Part shown: one piece after another, positions 23,344 to 31,740 of the stretch | Layout: each line of letters begins with the position of its first letter | Numbering within the stretch: position 1 is the first letter of the stretch | Assembly: GCF_036010665.1 (NCBI RefSeq) | Contig: NZ_CP108581.1 | Location: 4,817,501 to 4,881,500, forward strand | DNA from: Microbispora sp. NBC_01189 | Lineage (GTDB): Bacteria; Actinomycetota; Actinomycetes; Streptosporangiales; Streptosporangiaceae | DNA length: 64,000 nt | Direction of reading: 5' to 3' | The notes under the pieces: model-generated | What the model was told of the DNA's origin: nothing | The model's database searches: none | What the model saw: only the letters and a program-made list of their open reading frames with translations | Position numbers and translations under genes: made by a program

Positions 23344-23775
23344 GTGACGGCGCTTGAGGTTCTCACGGGCGTTGTCGCCGTGCTCGCACTCCTCGTCGTG
23401 CGGGGCTTCGCCCTGGCCCGGGCCCGGGGCACGATCGTGTGCCGGGTACGCGACCGCCGGGGAGGCTGGAAAAGCGGGGTCGCCCGCTACGTAGGGGGAG
23501 AACTGCACTGGATCCCGTTCCTGGGACTCGGCCTGAGGCCGCGCCACGCGATCGCGAGGCGCGGCCTCACGGTTTCCAGCCGGAGGATGCTCGGCTCGGG
23601 TGAGGGGCCCGCCGGCTACTGGACCGTCGTCTGCTCGGCGGACCGCTCGGCGGCGAGCGCCACCCGGCCCGTCATGGCCGGCCCGCTGTGCCTGGCGATG
23701 AGCGAGGACGCCCTGACCGGCTTCCTCGCCTGGCTGGAGTCTGCCCCGCCCAGCGCCCACCTCGACGCCGCTTAG
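23344..23775 (+). CDS. DUF2550 membrane-anchored protein
   Basis: A 143-residue protein with one N-terminal membrane helix (VLTGVVAVLALLVVRGFALA) and a basic external or cytoplasmic domain (GGWKSGVARYVGGELHWIPFLGL). It matches the DUF2550 family found right after atpC in mycobacteria (the Rv1312 position) and other actinobacteria. Its role is not known. GTG 23344 lies 20 nt after atpC with AGGAGAAGG upstream, so it is the last gene of the atp transcript. Confidence 0.8.
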   Translation: MTALEVLTGVVAVLALLVVRGFALARARGTIVCRVRDRRGGWKSGVARYVGGELHWIPFLGLGLRPRHAIARRGLTVSSRRMLGSGEGPAGYWTVVCSADRSAASATRPVMAGPLCLAMSEDALTGFLAWLESAPPSAHLDAA

Positions 23776-23782
23776 AATTGCG

Positions 23783-23795
23783 GCGCCTTCGGCGC
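23783..23795. terminator. Short hairpin between convergent genes
   Basis: GCGCC-TTC-GGCGC lies in the 35-nt space between the DUF2550 gene and the convergent adenosyltransferase gene. The stem is only 5 bp, so terminator function is uncertain. Confidence 0.3.
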
Positions 23796-23810
23796 GCCCC
23801 TCGGTGAGGG

Positions 23811-24410
23811 CTAGCGGGTGGCGCCGGGCTTCCAGAGGACGTCGTCGCCGGCGGAGGCCACGCGGCACAGGATGAACATCAGGTCCGACAGGCGGTTCAG
23901 ATACTTGGCCGTCAGGGGATTGACGTCGTCGTGCGCCTCCAGCGCCGCCCAGGCCATCCGCTCGGCCCGCCGTACGACCGTGCGGGCGAGGTGGAGGAAG
24001 GCCGTGGCGGGGGCCCCGCCGGGCAGGATGAAGCTGCGCAGCGGCTTGAGGGTCGCGTTGAACCGGTCGCACTGTTCTTCGAGCCAGACGATGTAGGACT
24101 CCTCCACCCGCAGCGGGGCGTACTCCATCCCCGCGGGATCGTCCACGACGGGATTGCACAGGTCCGCGCCCACGTCGAACAACTCGTTCTGCACCCTGCC
24201 CAGCACCGCCACCACGTCGTGCGGCAGGCCGCCGGTGGACAGGGCGACGCCGATCGCCGCGTTGGCCTCCTCGACGTCGGCGTACGCGGCCAGGCGGGCA
24301 TCGGTCTTGCGGGTGCGGCTCATGTCGCCGAGGGAGGTCGTGCCGTCGTCGCCCGTACGGGTGTAGATCTTGGACAGTACGACCGGGCTGTCGTTGTCGG
24401 CTCGGGTCAT
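23811..24410 (-). CDS. PduO-type cob(I)alamin adenosyltransferase
   Basis: A 199-residue helical trimeric enzyme that transfers adenosyl from ATP to cob(I)alamin to make coenzyme B12. The ATP-binding N-terminus KIYTRTGDDGTTSLGD, the central LRSFILPGG and the RRAER motif are characteristic of the PduO family. ATG 24410 is chosen since the preceding in-frame sequence has no family similarity. Its product is the cofactor of IcmA (38719) and of methylmalonyl-CoA mutase, whose other partners Mce and MeaB are also in this window. Confidence 0.93.
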   Translation of the reverse strand: MTRADNDSPVVLSKIYTRTGDDGTTSLGDMSRTRKTDARLAAYADVEEANAAIGVALSTGGLPHDVVAVLGRVQNELFDVGADLCNPVVDDPAGMEYAPLRVEESYIVWLEEQCDRFNATLKPLRSFILPGGAPATAFLHLARTVVRRAERMAWAALEAHDDVNPLTAKYLNRLSDLMFILCRVASAGDDVLWKPGATR

Positions 24411-24439
24411 GCCGCTCAGCGTAGCCGCCGTCCGCCGCC

Positions 24440-25072
24440 TCAGTAAGCGGAGGCCGTCTGGGTTCCGTCCGCCGCGAAGGTGCGGCGGAAGATGAACACG
24501 CAGGCCTCCACGAGCTCGTCCGTGGGCGGGGTGGGTTCGGTCAGCACCCATTCGATCAGCAATTCGGTGATCGCGCCGATCAGCCCGAGCGCCAGCAGGT
24601 GGAGGTCCAGAGGGGGCGTGCGGCCCGCGCCCCGCGCCGAGCTCTCGATGATTTTGGTGAAGGCGGCCACGGCCTGCTGCCGGGCCCCGCTCAGCACGTT
24701 GCCGGCTCGCCGTACCTCCAGGTGCATCACCCGGGCGCGTCGCGTGTCCGCGGTGACGAAGCGGACATACTCGGCGATGCCCGCGACGATGCGGTCGTCG
24801 AGTCGGGGCGGGGCCTTCTCGATTGCCTCGCCCACCGAGGCCAGAGTCTCCTCGATGCACCGGTCATAAACCGCCCGCATCAGGTCCTCGCGGCTGGAGA
24901 AGCATTCGTAGAAGGCGCGGTTGGAGATACGCGCGGTCGCGCAGAGCCGCTCGATGGTGGTGGAGTGGAAGCCGGGGTGGGCGAACAAGGAGTAGGCGGC
25001 TGTTATGAGCCGTTCCCGCCTGTCTGCCAGCCTTTCGGCAGCCGACATCCCCCGATAGTCCCGTCCCGCCAC
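24440..25072 (-). CDS. TetR/AcrR-family regulator
   Basis: A 210-residue protein with an N-terminal TetR helix-turn-helix (TTIERLCATARISNRAFYECFSSREDLM, about residues 38-65) and a helical ligand-binding C-terminal domain. The ligand and targets are unknown. It is divergent from nothing obvious: the 430-nt region upstream leads to the NucS gene, which faces the same way. It probably autoregulates from that region. Confidence 0.88.
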   Translation of the reverse strand: MAGRDYRGMSAAERLADRRERLITAAYSLFAHPGFHSTTIERLCATARISNRAFYECFSSREDLMRAVYDRCIEETLASVGEAIEKAPPRLDDRIVAGIAEYVRFVTADTRRARVMHLEVRRAGNVLSGARQQAVAAFTKIIESSARGAGRTPPLDLHLLALGLIGAITELLIEWVLTEPTPPTDELVEACVFIFRRTFAADGTQTASAY

Positions 25073-25501
25073 TCTTCACCTCGCGCTCTCATAGTCCCCC
25101 AGAACTCCCCATTATGAACGCAAGATCCTTTTAGTGGAAGTGCTGGGAATTAGCTGATTCAGGAACATGCTGAACCGGCCGAATGGCTTGACATAAGCAT
25201 CAATCATCACGACTATTAGCAATAGGTGTGAACCGGTACAGATGCAATTGCATCTGCGATTTCGGGCCGCGCGGGGGCGAGGCGGTCGTCACCACGGCGG
25301 CGAGCGGCGGCCGAGGCCCGCCGCGTACCGAGCGGGGATGTGCGCCGGGACCCAGCCCCGTCACCCGCCCCTTCACCCGTCCTACCTGGGCTTATCGGGC
25401 CCGGAGCGAGACGGGGTGGGGGCACGGAGGATCCTGGCACCGGTCTCCCCGGTTCTGTTGGCAGGGTCTGGGGAGGGTCTCCGGGAAGCTCTAGAAAGAG
25501 T
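25073..25501. other. Gene-free region upstream of tetR, with A/T-rich segment and promoter-like site
   Basis: Bases 25095-25260 are markedly A/T-rich for this genome. TTGACA at 25188-25193 is a perfect -35, with GACTAT 17 nt or TATTAG 20 nt downstream as possible -10 sites on the plus strand. No credible gene follows in that direction: the frames there are short and shadow-like, and the next gene (nucS) is on the other strand. The region also must hold the tetR promoter. A small RNA cannot be excluded. Confidence 0.35.
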
Positions 25502-26176
25502 CTAGAAAAGCGTGGGGTTCTCCGGCTCGATGCCGCGCAGGCCGGCGTAGTCGAGTGTGAGGCAGTCGATGCCGCGGTCGGCGGCGAGCACGCGCGCCTG
25601 CGGCTTGATCTCCTGGGCGGCGAAGATTCCCTTCACGGGCGCCAGGCGCGGGTCGCGGTTGAGCAGTTCGAGATAGCGGGTGAGCTGCTCCACGCCGTCG
25701 ATGTCGCCGCGCCGTTTGATCTCCACCGCCACCGCGCCGCCGAGATGGTCGCGGCAGAGGATGTCCACCGGCCCGATGGCGGTCATGTACTCCCGGCGCA
25801 CCAGCGTCCAGCCGTCCCCGAGCGTGGTGATGTGCTCGGCCAGCAGCTCCTGCAGGTGCGCCTCGACGCCGTCCTTGCGCAGCCCCGGATCGACGCCGAG
25901 CTCGTGGCTGGAGTCGTGCAGGACCTCCTCGATGGTCAGCACCAGCTTCTCGCCGGTCTTGCCGTGCACCACCGACCAGGTGAGCACGCCGTCGATCGTC
26001 TCCTCGCGCACCTTGCAGGGCGGGTTCATCCAGTTCAGTGGCTTGAACGCCCGGTCGTCAGCGTGGATGGACACGCTTCCGTCCGCCTTCATCAGGACGA
26101 GCCGGGGCGCCATGGGAAGGTGAGCCGTCAGCCGCCCCACGTAATCGACGCTGCACCGCGCGATGACCAGCCGCAT
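25502..26176 (-). CDS. nucS: Mismatch-specific endonuclease NucS (EndoMS)
   Basis: The 224-residue nuclease makes double-strand cuts at mismatches and replaces MutS/MutL repair in Actinobacteria. The N-terminal beta domain includes PLNWMNPPC, and the C-terminal RecB-like nuclease has GPVDILCRD and [10 protein letters not shown], carrying the catalytic D, E and K. The protein ends [10 protein letters not shown], the usual position of the beta-clamp-binding tail. ATG 26176 ([16 protein letters not shown]) is the conserved start. Absence of mutS cannot be judged from this window. Confidence 0.95.
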   Translation of the reverse strand: MRLVIARCSVDYVGRLTAHLPMAPRLVLMKADGSVSIHADDRAFKPLNWMNPPCKVREETIDGVLTWSVVHGKTGEKLVLTIEEVLHDSSHELGVDPGLRKDGVEAHLQELLAEHITTLGDGWTLVRREYMTAIGPVDILCRDHLGGAVAVEIKRRGDIDGVEQLTRYLELLNRDPRLAPVKGIFAAQEIKPQARVLAADRGIDCLTLDYAGLRGIEPENPTLF

Positions 26177-26381
26177 GAGCGTCAACCTTATCGGGCTTCC
26201 GGAGAGCCGGAGCCGTTCTCCGGTACTGTCCGCCGGTGCGCGACGTGTTCGCGTGACCGCCCCGCCGCAGGGTCTGACCGGTGCGACCGGCATCCCGGCG
26301 TACGAGGACCTACCGGTGCTGGAAGAATGGGGTGGGATCTCCCGTTCCGTCTGACATGAACTCCCCGGAAGGACGCCCGCC

Positions 26382-26699
26382 GTGAGCCCCCGCCGTGCCC
26401 GCCGCCGCGGCCCGTTCGAACGCCCGGACGGCCGCGCGGCACGTCCGGTCGGCGGCTCGGTCCCGGGCGTGGACCGCGTGGAGAGCGCGCCGGACGGGGA
26501 ATGGGTCGTCCGCAACGTCTCCGGGGCCATCCAGGGCAAGGCGTACCGGTGTCCGGGCTGCGAGCAGGAGATCGGTCCTGGGCTGCCGCACGTGGTGAGC
26601 TGGCCGGCGTGGTCCGGGGGAGAGGACGAGCGGCGGCACTGGCACACGGCGTGCTGGCGCAACCGGGTCAACCGGGGCCCGGGCCGCAGCCGCTACTGA
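26382..26699 (+). CDS. Small zinc-finger-like protein
   Basis: A 105-residue protein: Arg/Pro-rich first 40 residues, then a likely zinc site built from YRCPGCEQ and HWHTACW (Cys-x2-Cys and His-x-His-x3-Cys). Similar small proteins labelled as ATP/GTP-binding occur next to nucS in streptomycetes, although no nucleotide-binding motif is visible here. GTG 26382 has GGAAGGAC about 8 nt upstream. The hydrolase gene follows after 21 nt, so they may be co-transcribed. Confidence 0.75.
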   Translation: MSPRRARRRGPFERPDGRAARPVGGSVPGVDRVESAPDGEWVVRNVSGAIQGKAYRCPGCEQEIGPGLPHVVSWPAWSGGEDERRHWHTACWRNRVNRGPGRSRY

Positions 26700-26720
26700 C
26701 ACGACGTATACGAGGTGGGA

Positions 26721-27425
26721 ATGGACATCAGGGCGTCCACGGTGCTGCCGGCCCGGCGCGAGGACATCGAGCTGCGGACGGCGGACGGGCTGACCCTCGT
26801 CGGCGAGCTGGCGACGCCCGAGACCGGGCCGCCCGCGGCCACGCTGGTCTGCCTGCACCCCCTGCCCACCCACGGCGGCATGATGGACAGCCACGTGCTG
26901 CGCAAGGCGTCGTACCGGCTGCCCGCGCTGGCCGGCATCGCCGTGCTGCGCTTCAACACGCGCGGCACGACCTCCGACCGGGGCACCTCGCAGGGGGCGT
27001 TCGACGAGGGCGAGGGGGAGAGGTGGGACGTGGCCGCCGCCCTGGAGTACGCCGACTTCCACGACCTGCCGAACCCGTGGCTGCTCGGCTGGTCGTTCGG
27101 CACCGAGCTCGCGTTGCGGTGGGGCCGCGACCCGCTCGTGCGGGGCGCGATCCTGCTGTCGCCGCCGCTGAAGCGGGCCGGGGACGAGGACGTCGCCGCC
27201 TGGGGCGAGTTCGGCCGCCCGCTGGTGGCCCTCGTTCCCGAGCTGGACGACTACCTGCGCCCCGAGGAGGCCGCACGGCGGTTCGCCGCGGCGCCGCAGG
27301 CCGAGGTCATCGGCGTCGATGGGGCCAAGCACCTGTGGGTCGGCGAGCCGTACGTGCGGGTCGTGCTCGACGAGGTCGTCAGGCGCCTGAACCCCGCCGC
27401 CGCGCCGCTCCCCACCACCGTGTGA
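26721..27425 (+). CDS. Alpha/beta hydrolase, peptidase S9/DLH-like
   Basis: A 234-residue alpha/beta hydrolase. LVCLHPLPTHGG gives the oxyanion region, the nucleophile elbow is GWSFGTE, and a C-terminal DGAKHLWVGE provides the likely histidine. The substrate is unknown. ATG 26721 follows GAGGTGGGA; GTG 26715 is an alternative. The last codons and the stop (GTG TGA) lie inside a 15-bp direct duplication. Confidence 0.85.
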   Translation: MDIRASTVLPARREDIELRTADGLTLVGELATPETGPPAATLVCLHPLPTHGGMMDSHVLRKASYRLPALAGIAVLRFNTRGTTSDRGTSQGAFDEGEGERWDVAAALEYADFHDLPNPWLLGWSFGTELALRWGRDPLVRGAILLSPPLKRAGDEDVAAWGEFGRPLVALVPELDDYLRPEEAARRFAAAPQAEVIGVDGAKHLWVGEPYVRVVLDEVVRRLNPAAAPLPTTV

Positions 27426-27444
27426 CCCGCCACCGTGTGACCCG
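27415..27444. repeat. 15-bp tandem duplication containing the stop codon of the hydrolase gene
   Basis: CCACCGTGTGACCCG occurs twice head to tail (27415-27429 and 27430-27444). Each copy contains GTG TGA in the hydrolase frame, so the stop codon is duplicated in frame. Confidence 0.9.
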
Positions 27445-27561
27445 CCTCCCGCGCGTGCGCCGCCGCGCGGGCCCGCCGTCCGTACGGAGCGGGTGGTCGC
27501 ACCAGGTCGCGAATCGGTGACGAAGGGCGGCCGGAGGTGTGCCGCGCGTTACCGTGAGCTG

Positions 27562-28332
27562 ATGCAGCTCTACTCGCGATCCGCAGGAAGCGGCCTGCCT
27601 GTCGTCCTGCTCCACGCGTTTCCGCTGTCCTCGGCGATGTGGCTCGCCCAGCGGGAGGGACTCGCGCCCTTCTGCCGGGTGATCACTCCCGACCTGCGCG
27701 GCTTCGGCGGCACGCTCCTCGGCGACGACGAGCCCTCGGTCGACGCGATGGCCGACGACGTGGTGCGGCTGCTCGACCAGGAGGGCGTCGACCGCGCGGT
27801 GGTCGGCGGCCAGTCGATGGGCGGTTATGTGACCATGGCGCTGTGCCGCCGCCATCCCGGCCGGGTGCTCGGGGTGATCCTCGCCGACACCAAGGCGCAG
27901 GCCGACCCGGAGCCGGTGCGGGCCAACCGGGAGCGGATCGCCGCGGCCGTCCTGGCGGGCGACACCGGCGTCCTGCTCGAAGGGCTGCCCGCGCTGGTCG
28001 GCGCGACCACCAGGGAGCGCAGGGGAATGGTCCTCGGGAGGGTCCGCGGGCTCATGCAGGCGGCGCCCCCCGCGGCGGTCGCCTGGGCCCAGCGGGCGAT
28101 AGCGGCCCGGCCCGACGCGTTCGGCACGCTCCGGTCCCTGCCGGTGCCCGCACTGGTGGTCGTGGGCGACGAGGACGAGATCTCGCCGCTCCCGGACGCG
28201 CGGGCGATTGCGGAGGCCGTCCCTGAGGCGCGGCTCGCCGTCATCGAGAAGGCGGGCCACCTGTCCGCCATCGAGCAGCCCGAGGCGTTCAACCGCGTCG
28301 TCGCCGAGTTCGTCAAATCCCTCGCGCCCTGA
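27562..28332 (+). CDS. Alpha/beta hydrolase of the PcaD/haloperoxidase type
   Basis: The 256-residue protein is a canonical alpha/beta hydrolase: PVVLLHAFPLSSAMW (oxyanion), nucleophile GGQSMGGYVTMAL, acid in VVVGDEDEISPL, and histidine in EKAGHLSAIEQPE. Such proteins include 3-oxoadipate enol-lactonases, esterases and cofactor-free perhydrolases; the exact substrate is not evident. ATG 27562 is chosen because sequence similarity begins MQLYSRSAGSGLPV; no strong ribosome site is seen. A hairpin terminator follows. Confidence 0.88.
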   Translation: MQLYSRSAGSGLPVVLLHAFPLSSAMWLAQREGLAPFCRVITPDLRGFGGTLLGDDEPSVDAMADDVVRLLDQEGVDRAVVGGQSMGGYVTMALCRRHPGRVLGVILADTKAQADPEPVRANRERIAAAVLAGDTGVLLEGLPALVGATTRERRGMVLGRVRGLMQAAPPAAVAWAQRAIAARPDAFGTLRSLPVPALVVVGDEDEISPLPDARAIAEAVPEARLAVIEKAGHLSAIEQPEAFNRVVAEFVKSLAP

Positions 28333-28340
28333 TCGCCGTC

Positions 28341-28365
28341 CGCCCGGGCGAAGTCCGCCCGGGCG
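28341..28365 (+). terminator. Hairpin after hydrolase gene
   Basis: Two copies of the palindrome CGCCCGGGCG (28341-28350 and 28356-28365) can pair as a 10-bp stem around AAGTC. They are part of a 14-bp direct repeat GTCCGCCCGGGCGA. The hairpin starts 8 nt after the hydrolase stop. Confidence 0.55.
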
Positions 28366-28395
28366 AGAGTTCGGCCCGCGCGAGACTCCGGTCAC

Positions 28396-28427
28396 GCGGC
28401 GCCCTGGTGACGCGGCGTCCTGGTGAC
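28396..28427. repeat. 16-bp imperfect tandem repeat
   Basis: GCGGCGCCCTGGTGAC (28396-28411) is followed directly by GCGGCGTCCTGGTGAC (28412-28427), differing at one base. Confidence 0.85.
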
Positions 28428-28435
28428 GCGGAACG

Positions 28436-28460
28436 GGACCCGGCGCTGATCGCCGGGCCC
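28436..28460. terminator. Hairpin between convergent hydrolase and filament-protein genes
   Basis: GGACCCGGCG and CGCCGGGCCC pair with one mismatch around CTGAT. It lies about 70 nt beyond the stop of the minus-strand coiled-coil gene and may terminate both transcripts. Confidence 0.45.
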
Positions 28461-28530
28461 CGTTCTCGTAGCCGTCACTGTCGCCCGGCTGTCGAACGGC
28501 CTCGGCGGACTCCCCGAACGCGCCGGTGAC

Positions 28531-29832
28531 CTACTCCTGCCACCACTCCGAGTCGTCGTCGCTCTTGGCCGAGCTGATCGGCTCCGCCGGCGTGGCGGAC
28601 ACGACCGGCTTTTCCGCGATGGGCGGAGCGGCCGACAGGGCGGGCTTCGCCGGAGCCGCGGTGACCGGGGCCGGCTCCGCCTCCATGCCCGGCAGCGGGG
28701 CGCCGCCGAGCAGCTGACGGAGCTGGGCGAGGTGGCTGGTGATGCTGTCGCGCTGGCGGGTGAGCTCGTCCACCTGGCGCTGCATCGCCGTACGGGTGCG
28801 CTCGGCCTCGTTCTTGGCGTCGGTCACTATCGTGTCGGCGCTGGTCTTGGCCTCCGCCACGAGCTGGTCCGCGTTCTTGCGCGCGTTGGCCAGCAGCTGC
28901 TTGGCGTGGGTGTCGGCCTCGCGGCGGGTCTGCTCGGCCTGCTGCGTGGCCTTGGCGGCCCGCTGCTCGGCGGTGGCGGCGCGCTGCTCGGCCTCGGCGA
29001 CCAGCTTCTGGGTGTTGGCCTGGGCGGTGGCGTGCCGCTCGGCCTCCTGGCGCTCGGCGTCCTCGCGGCGGGCGGCGAGCTGGATCTCGAACTCCGCCTC
29101 GTCCTGGGCCCGCTTGGCCTCCGACTCCTCAAGGATCCGCTGCGCCTGCGCCCGCATCTCGTCCGCCTGGCGCTTGGCCGTGGTGAGCACCTCGTCGCGC
29201 TCGCGCTTGGTCGAGGCCCGCAGCTGGGCGACCTCACGCTCGGTCGTGGTGCGCAGCTTGGCGATCTCCCGCTCGGCGTCGGCCCGCTTCTCGGCGACCT
29301 CGTGGTCGGCGGTGGCGCGGATCTTGGCGACCTCGCGCTCGGTCGTCGCGGTCAGCTCGTCGGACTCGCGCCGTGCGGTGGAGCGGATCTCCTCGGCGTC
29401 GCGATCGGCGGTGCTGCGCATCTCCTCGACCTCGCGAGTGGCCAGCGCCCGCTTCTCCGCCGCCTCGTTCTCCGCCGCGGCCCGCAGGTCGGCGGCGTCC
29501 ACCTTGGCGGCGGCGCGGATCTCGTTCGCCTCCGACCTGGCCGCCTGCACCAGCTCGGTGGCCTGCTCCTCCGCCAGCCGCAGCAGCTGCTCGATGCGGG
29601 CGCCGAGACCGGAGTAGGTGGGCCGCTCCTGCTCCTGGAGCTGGCGCTGGGAGTCGGAGAGCTCCCGCTGAAGCCCGCTGACCTGCTCCTTGGCCTGACG
29701 CAGTTCGGTGTCGAGCGTCTTCAGGTGGTCGTGGACCTGGTGCCGGTCATAACCCCGGAGCACCACGTCGAATTCGCGGGAAGGGGCATCCTCGAAGAAG
29801 TTGTTGAGCTGGGCGTCGATGTCGGACTGCAT
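28531..29832 (-). CDS. FilP/Scy-type coiled-coil filament protein
   Basis: The 433-residue protein starts with a DivIVA-like N-terminal segment (EFDVVLRGYDRHQVHDHL, residues 21-38). It then has a nearly continuous coiled coil from about 40 to 370 built from repeats such as TEREVAKIRATADHEVAEKR, and a short Pro/Ala-rich tail ending SEWWQE. In Streptomyces the genes scy and filP, which organise the hyphal tip with DivIVA, lie at this spot beside methylmalonyl-CoA epimerase and acetyl-CoA acetyltransferase. Here only one gene occupies it, shorter than Scy and longer than FilP. It probably forms a cytoskeletal filament for polar growth; the assignment rests on position and architecture. Confidence 0.8.
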   Translation of the reverse strand: MQSDIDAQLNNFFEDAPSREFDVVLRGYDRHQVHDHLKTLDTELRQAKEQVSGLQRELSDSQRQLQEQERPTYSGLGARIEQLLRLAEEQATELVQAARSEANEIRAAAKVDAADLRAAAENEAAEKRALATREVEEMRSTADRDAEEIRSTARRESDELTATTEREVAKIRATADHEVAEKRADAEREIAKLRTTTEREVAQLRASTKRERDEVLTTAKRQADEMRAQAQRILEESEAKRAQDEAEFEIQLAARREDAERQEAERHATAQANTQKLVAEAEQRAATAEQRAAKATQQAEQTRREADTHAKQLLANARKNADQLVAEAKTSADTIVTDAKNEAERTRTAMQRQVDELTRQRDSITSHLAQLRQLLGGAPLPGMEAEPAPVTAAPAKPALSAAPPIAEKPVVSATPAEPISSAKSDDDSEWWQE

Positions 29833-30017
29833 GAGGCTCGATCCTGGTTGTCGAGACGGCTACAGGGGCCGGACGGGGGGGGTCGGTTCCGAAGCGAGGA
29901 GCCGGTATTGGCATCCACGTCCGGTGATGAACGCCAGCGTACTCCGGTACTGCCGCGTTGGCGGCCCCCTCCGACTTTCTGCGCTACTTGTTACGTATGA
30001 ACGTTTCTTGCGTTTAC

Positions 30018-30440
30018 TTAACGCTTGGACGACTCCACAAGCTCGGTGAGAACCCCTCCCACGTCCTTGGGATGCAGAAACGCGATCGAAGCTCCCATCG
30101 ACCCGTGTCTGGGCCGCTCGTCGACCAGGCGCACGCCCTTCGCTCCGATATCCTCCAGGGCTTTGGTGACGTCCGCCACGCCGTACCCGATATGATGCAC
30201 GCCCTCGCCCCGCTTGGCGAGGAACCTGCCCACGGCTGTGTCGGGGTGCAGCGGTTCGAGAAGCTGGACATACGACGCACCCTGGTCGCCGTCGGCGACG
30301 TGCAGCATCGCCTCCCGGACGCCCTGCTCCTCGTTCACCTCCCGGCTGACGACGGTCAGCCCGAAGACCGACTCGTAGAACTCGATCTTCTCTTCGAGGT
30401 TGTGACAGGCCACGCCCACGTGGTCGATTCGCAGGAGCAT
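30018..30440 (-). CDS. mce: Methylmalonyl-CoA epimerase
   Basis: A 140-residue vicinal oxygen chelate enzyme that interconverts (2S)- and (2R)-methylmalonyl-CoA. DHVGVACHNLEEKIEFYESVFG starts the first module, and metal ligands include the H of DHVGVA, the Q of YVQLLEPL, the H of VHHIGYGV and a C-terminal Glu. ATG 30440 has AAGGGACC 7 nt upstream. It is divergent from the thiolase gene, and supplies substrate to methylmalonyl-CoA mutase. Confidence 0.94.
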   Translation of the reverse strand: MLLRIDHVGVACHNLEEKIEFYESVFGLTVVSREVNEEQGVREAMLHVADGDQGASYVQLLEPLHPDTAVGRFLAKRGEGVHHIGYGVADVTKALEDIGAKGVRLVDERPRHGSMGASIAFLHPKDVGGVLTELVESSKR

Positions 30441-30534
30441 CGCAGGTCCCTTCGCCGCGCCCATATCAGGGCGACCCAACTACTCCTGGGTATGGTGACA
30501 CCGTCGCCCCGATCTCGCAGTGGAGGGTCCCGAA

Positions 30535-31728
30535 ATGTCTGGTTCCGTCATCGTCGCCGGAGCACGCACGCCCATCGGACGCCTTCTCGGCTCACTGTCC
30601 GGCCTGTCCGCCGTCGAACTCGGCGGAATCGCGATCAAGGCGGCGCTGGAGCGGGCGGGCGTCTCCCCTGACCAGGTCCAGTACGTGATCATGGGTCAGG
30701 TGCTCCAGGCGGGCGCCGGGCAGATCCCCTCCCGCCAGGCCGCGGTGAAGGCCGGAATCCCCATGACCGTGCCCTCCCTCACCATCAACAAGGTCTGCCT
30801 CTCGGGCCTGGACGCGATCGCGCTGGCCGGCCAGCTCATCCGCGCGGGCGAGTTCGACGTCGTGGTCGCGGGCGGTATGGAGTCGATGACGAACGCCCCG
30901 CACCTGCTGCCCGGCCTGCGCAAGGGCGTGAAGTACGGCGGCGCCGGGATCCTGGACTCGACGGCGTACGACGGGCTGACCGACGCCTTCGACCAGATCG
31001 CCATGGGGGAGTCCACCGAGCGTCACAACGCGAGGCTCGGCCTGACCCGCGAGGAGCAGGACGCCTTCTCCGCGCGCTCGCACCAGCGCGCCGCCGAGGC
31101 CACCGAGAAGGGCCTGTTCGACGACGAGATCGTCCCGGTCGCGCTGCCGCGGCGAAGGGGGGAGCCGGTCCTGTTCTCGGCCGACGAGGGCATCCGAGGG
31201 GACACCACGCCGGAGGCCCTGGCGAAGCTGCGGCCGGCGTTCACCGAGGACGGCACGATCACGGCCGGGTCCGCCTCGCAGATCTCCGACGGCGCCGTCG
31301 CCGTGGTCGTGATGTCGCGGGCCAGGGCCGAGGAGTTGGGCCTCGAGTGGCTGGCCGAGATCGGCGCGCACGGCAACGTGGCCGGGCCGGACAACTCGCT
31401 CCAGTCGCAGCCCGCCAACGCGATCAGCCAGGCGCTGGCCAAGCAGGGGATCGGCGTGGACGACCTCGACCTGCTGGAGATCAACGAGGCGTTCGCCCAG
31501 GTCGTGCTGCAGTCGGCGAAGGAGCTCGGCGTCCCGCTCGACAAGGTCAACGTCAACGGCGGCGGCATCGCGCTCGGCCACCCGATCGGCGCGTCCGGCG
31601 CCCGCATCGTGCTGACCCTGGCCCACGAGCTGCGCAGGCGTGGCGGCGGCCTCGGCGCGGCCGGGCTGTGCGGCGGCGGCGGCCAGGGCGACGCACTGAT
31701 CATCCGGGTGCCCGCGCCCGGGGCCTGA
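30535..31728 (+). CDS. Acetyl-CoA C-acetyltransferase (thiolase)
   Basis: A 397-residue biosynthetic-type thiolase condensing two acetyl-CoA to acetoacetyl-CoA or the reverse. The acylated cysteine is in [14 protein letters not shown], the His in [17 protein letters not shown], and the proton-exchanging Cys in [17 protein letters not shown] 30535 follows GGAGGG at 7 nt; the GTG at 30520 overlaps that site. The meaB gene follows after 12 nt, so these form an operon. Confidence 0.95.
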   Translation: MSGSVIVAGARTPIGRLLGSLSGLSAVELGGIAIKAALERAGVSPDQVQYVIMGQVLQAGAGQIPSRQAAVKAGIPMTVPSLTINKVCLSGLDAIALAGQLIRAGEFDVVVAGGMESMTNAPHLLPGLRKGVKYGGAGILDSTAYDGLTDAFDQIAMGESTERHNARLGLTREEQDAFSARSHQRAAEATEKGLFDDEIVPVALPRRRGEPVLFSADEGIRGDTTPEALAKLRPAFTEDGTITAGSASQISDGAVAVVVMSRARAEELGLEWLAEIGAHGNVAGPDNSLQSQPANAISQALAKQGIGVDDLDLLEINEAFAQVVLQSAKELGVPLDKVNVNGGGIALGHPIGASGARIVLTLAHELRRRGGGLGAAGLCGGGGQGDALIIRVPAPGA

Positions 31729-31740
31729 CCGGGGAACGGA

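Noticed and set aside
25340-26359. 339-residue plus-strand frame over nucS
   Set aside because: It is the antisense shadow of NucS, whose motifs are clear.
28338-28366. Direct repeat GTCCGCCCGGGCGA as an attachment site
   Set aside because: It lies after a stop codon and is better explained as a terminator hairpin; no integrase is nearby.
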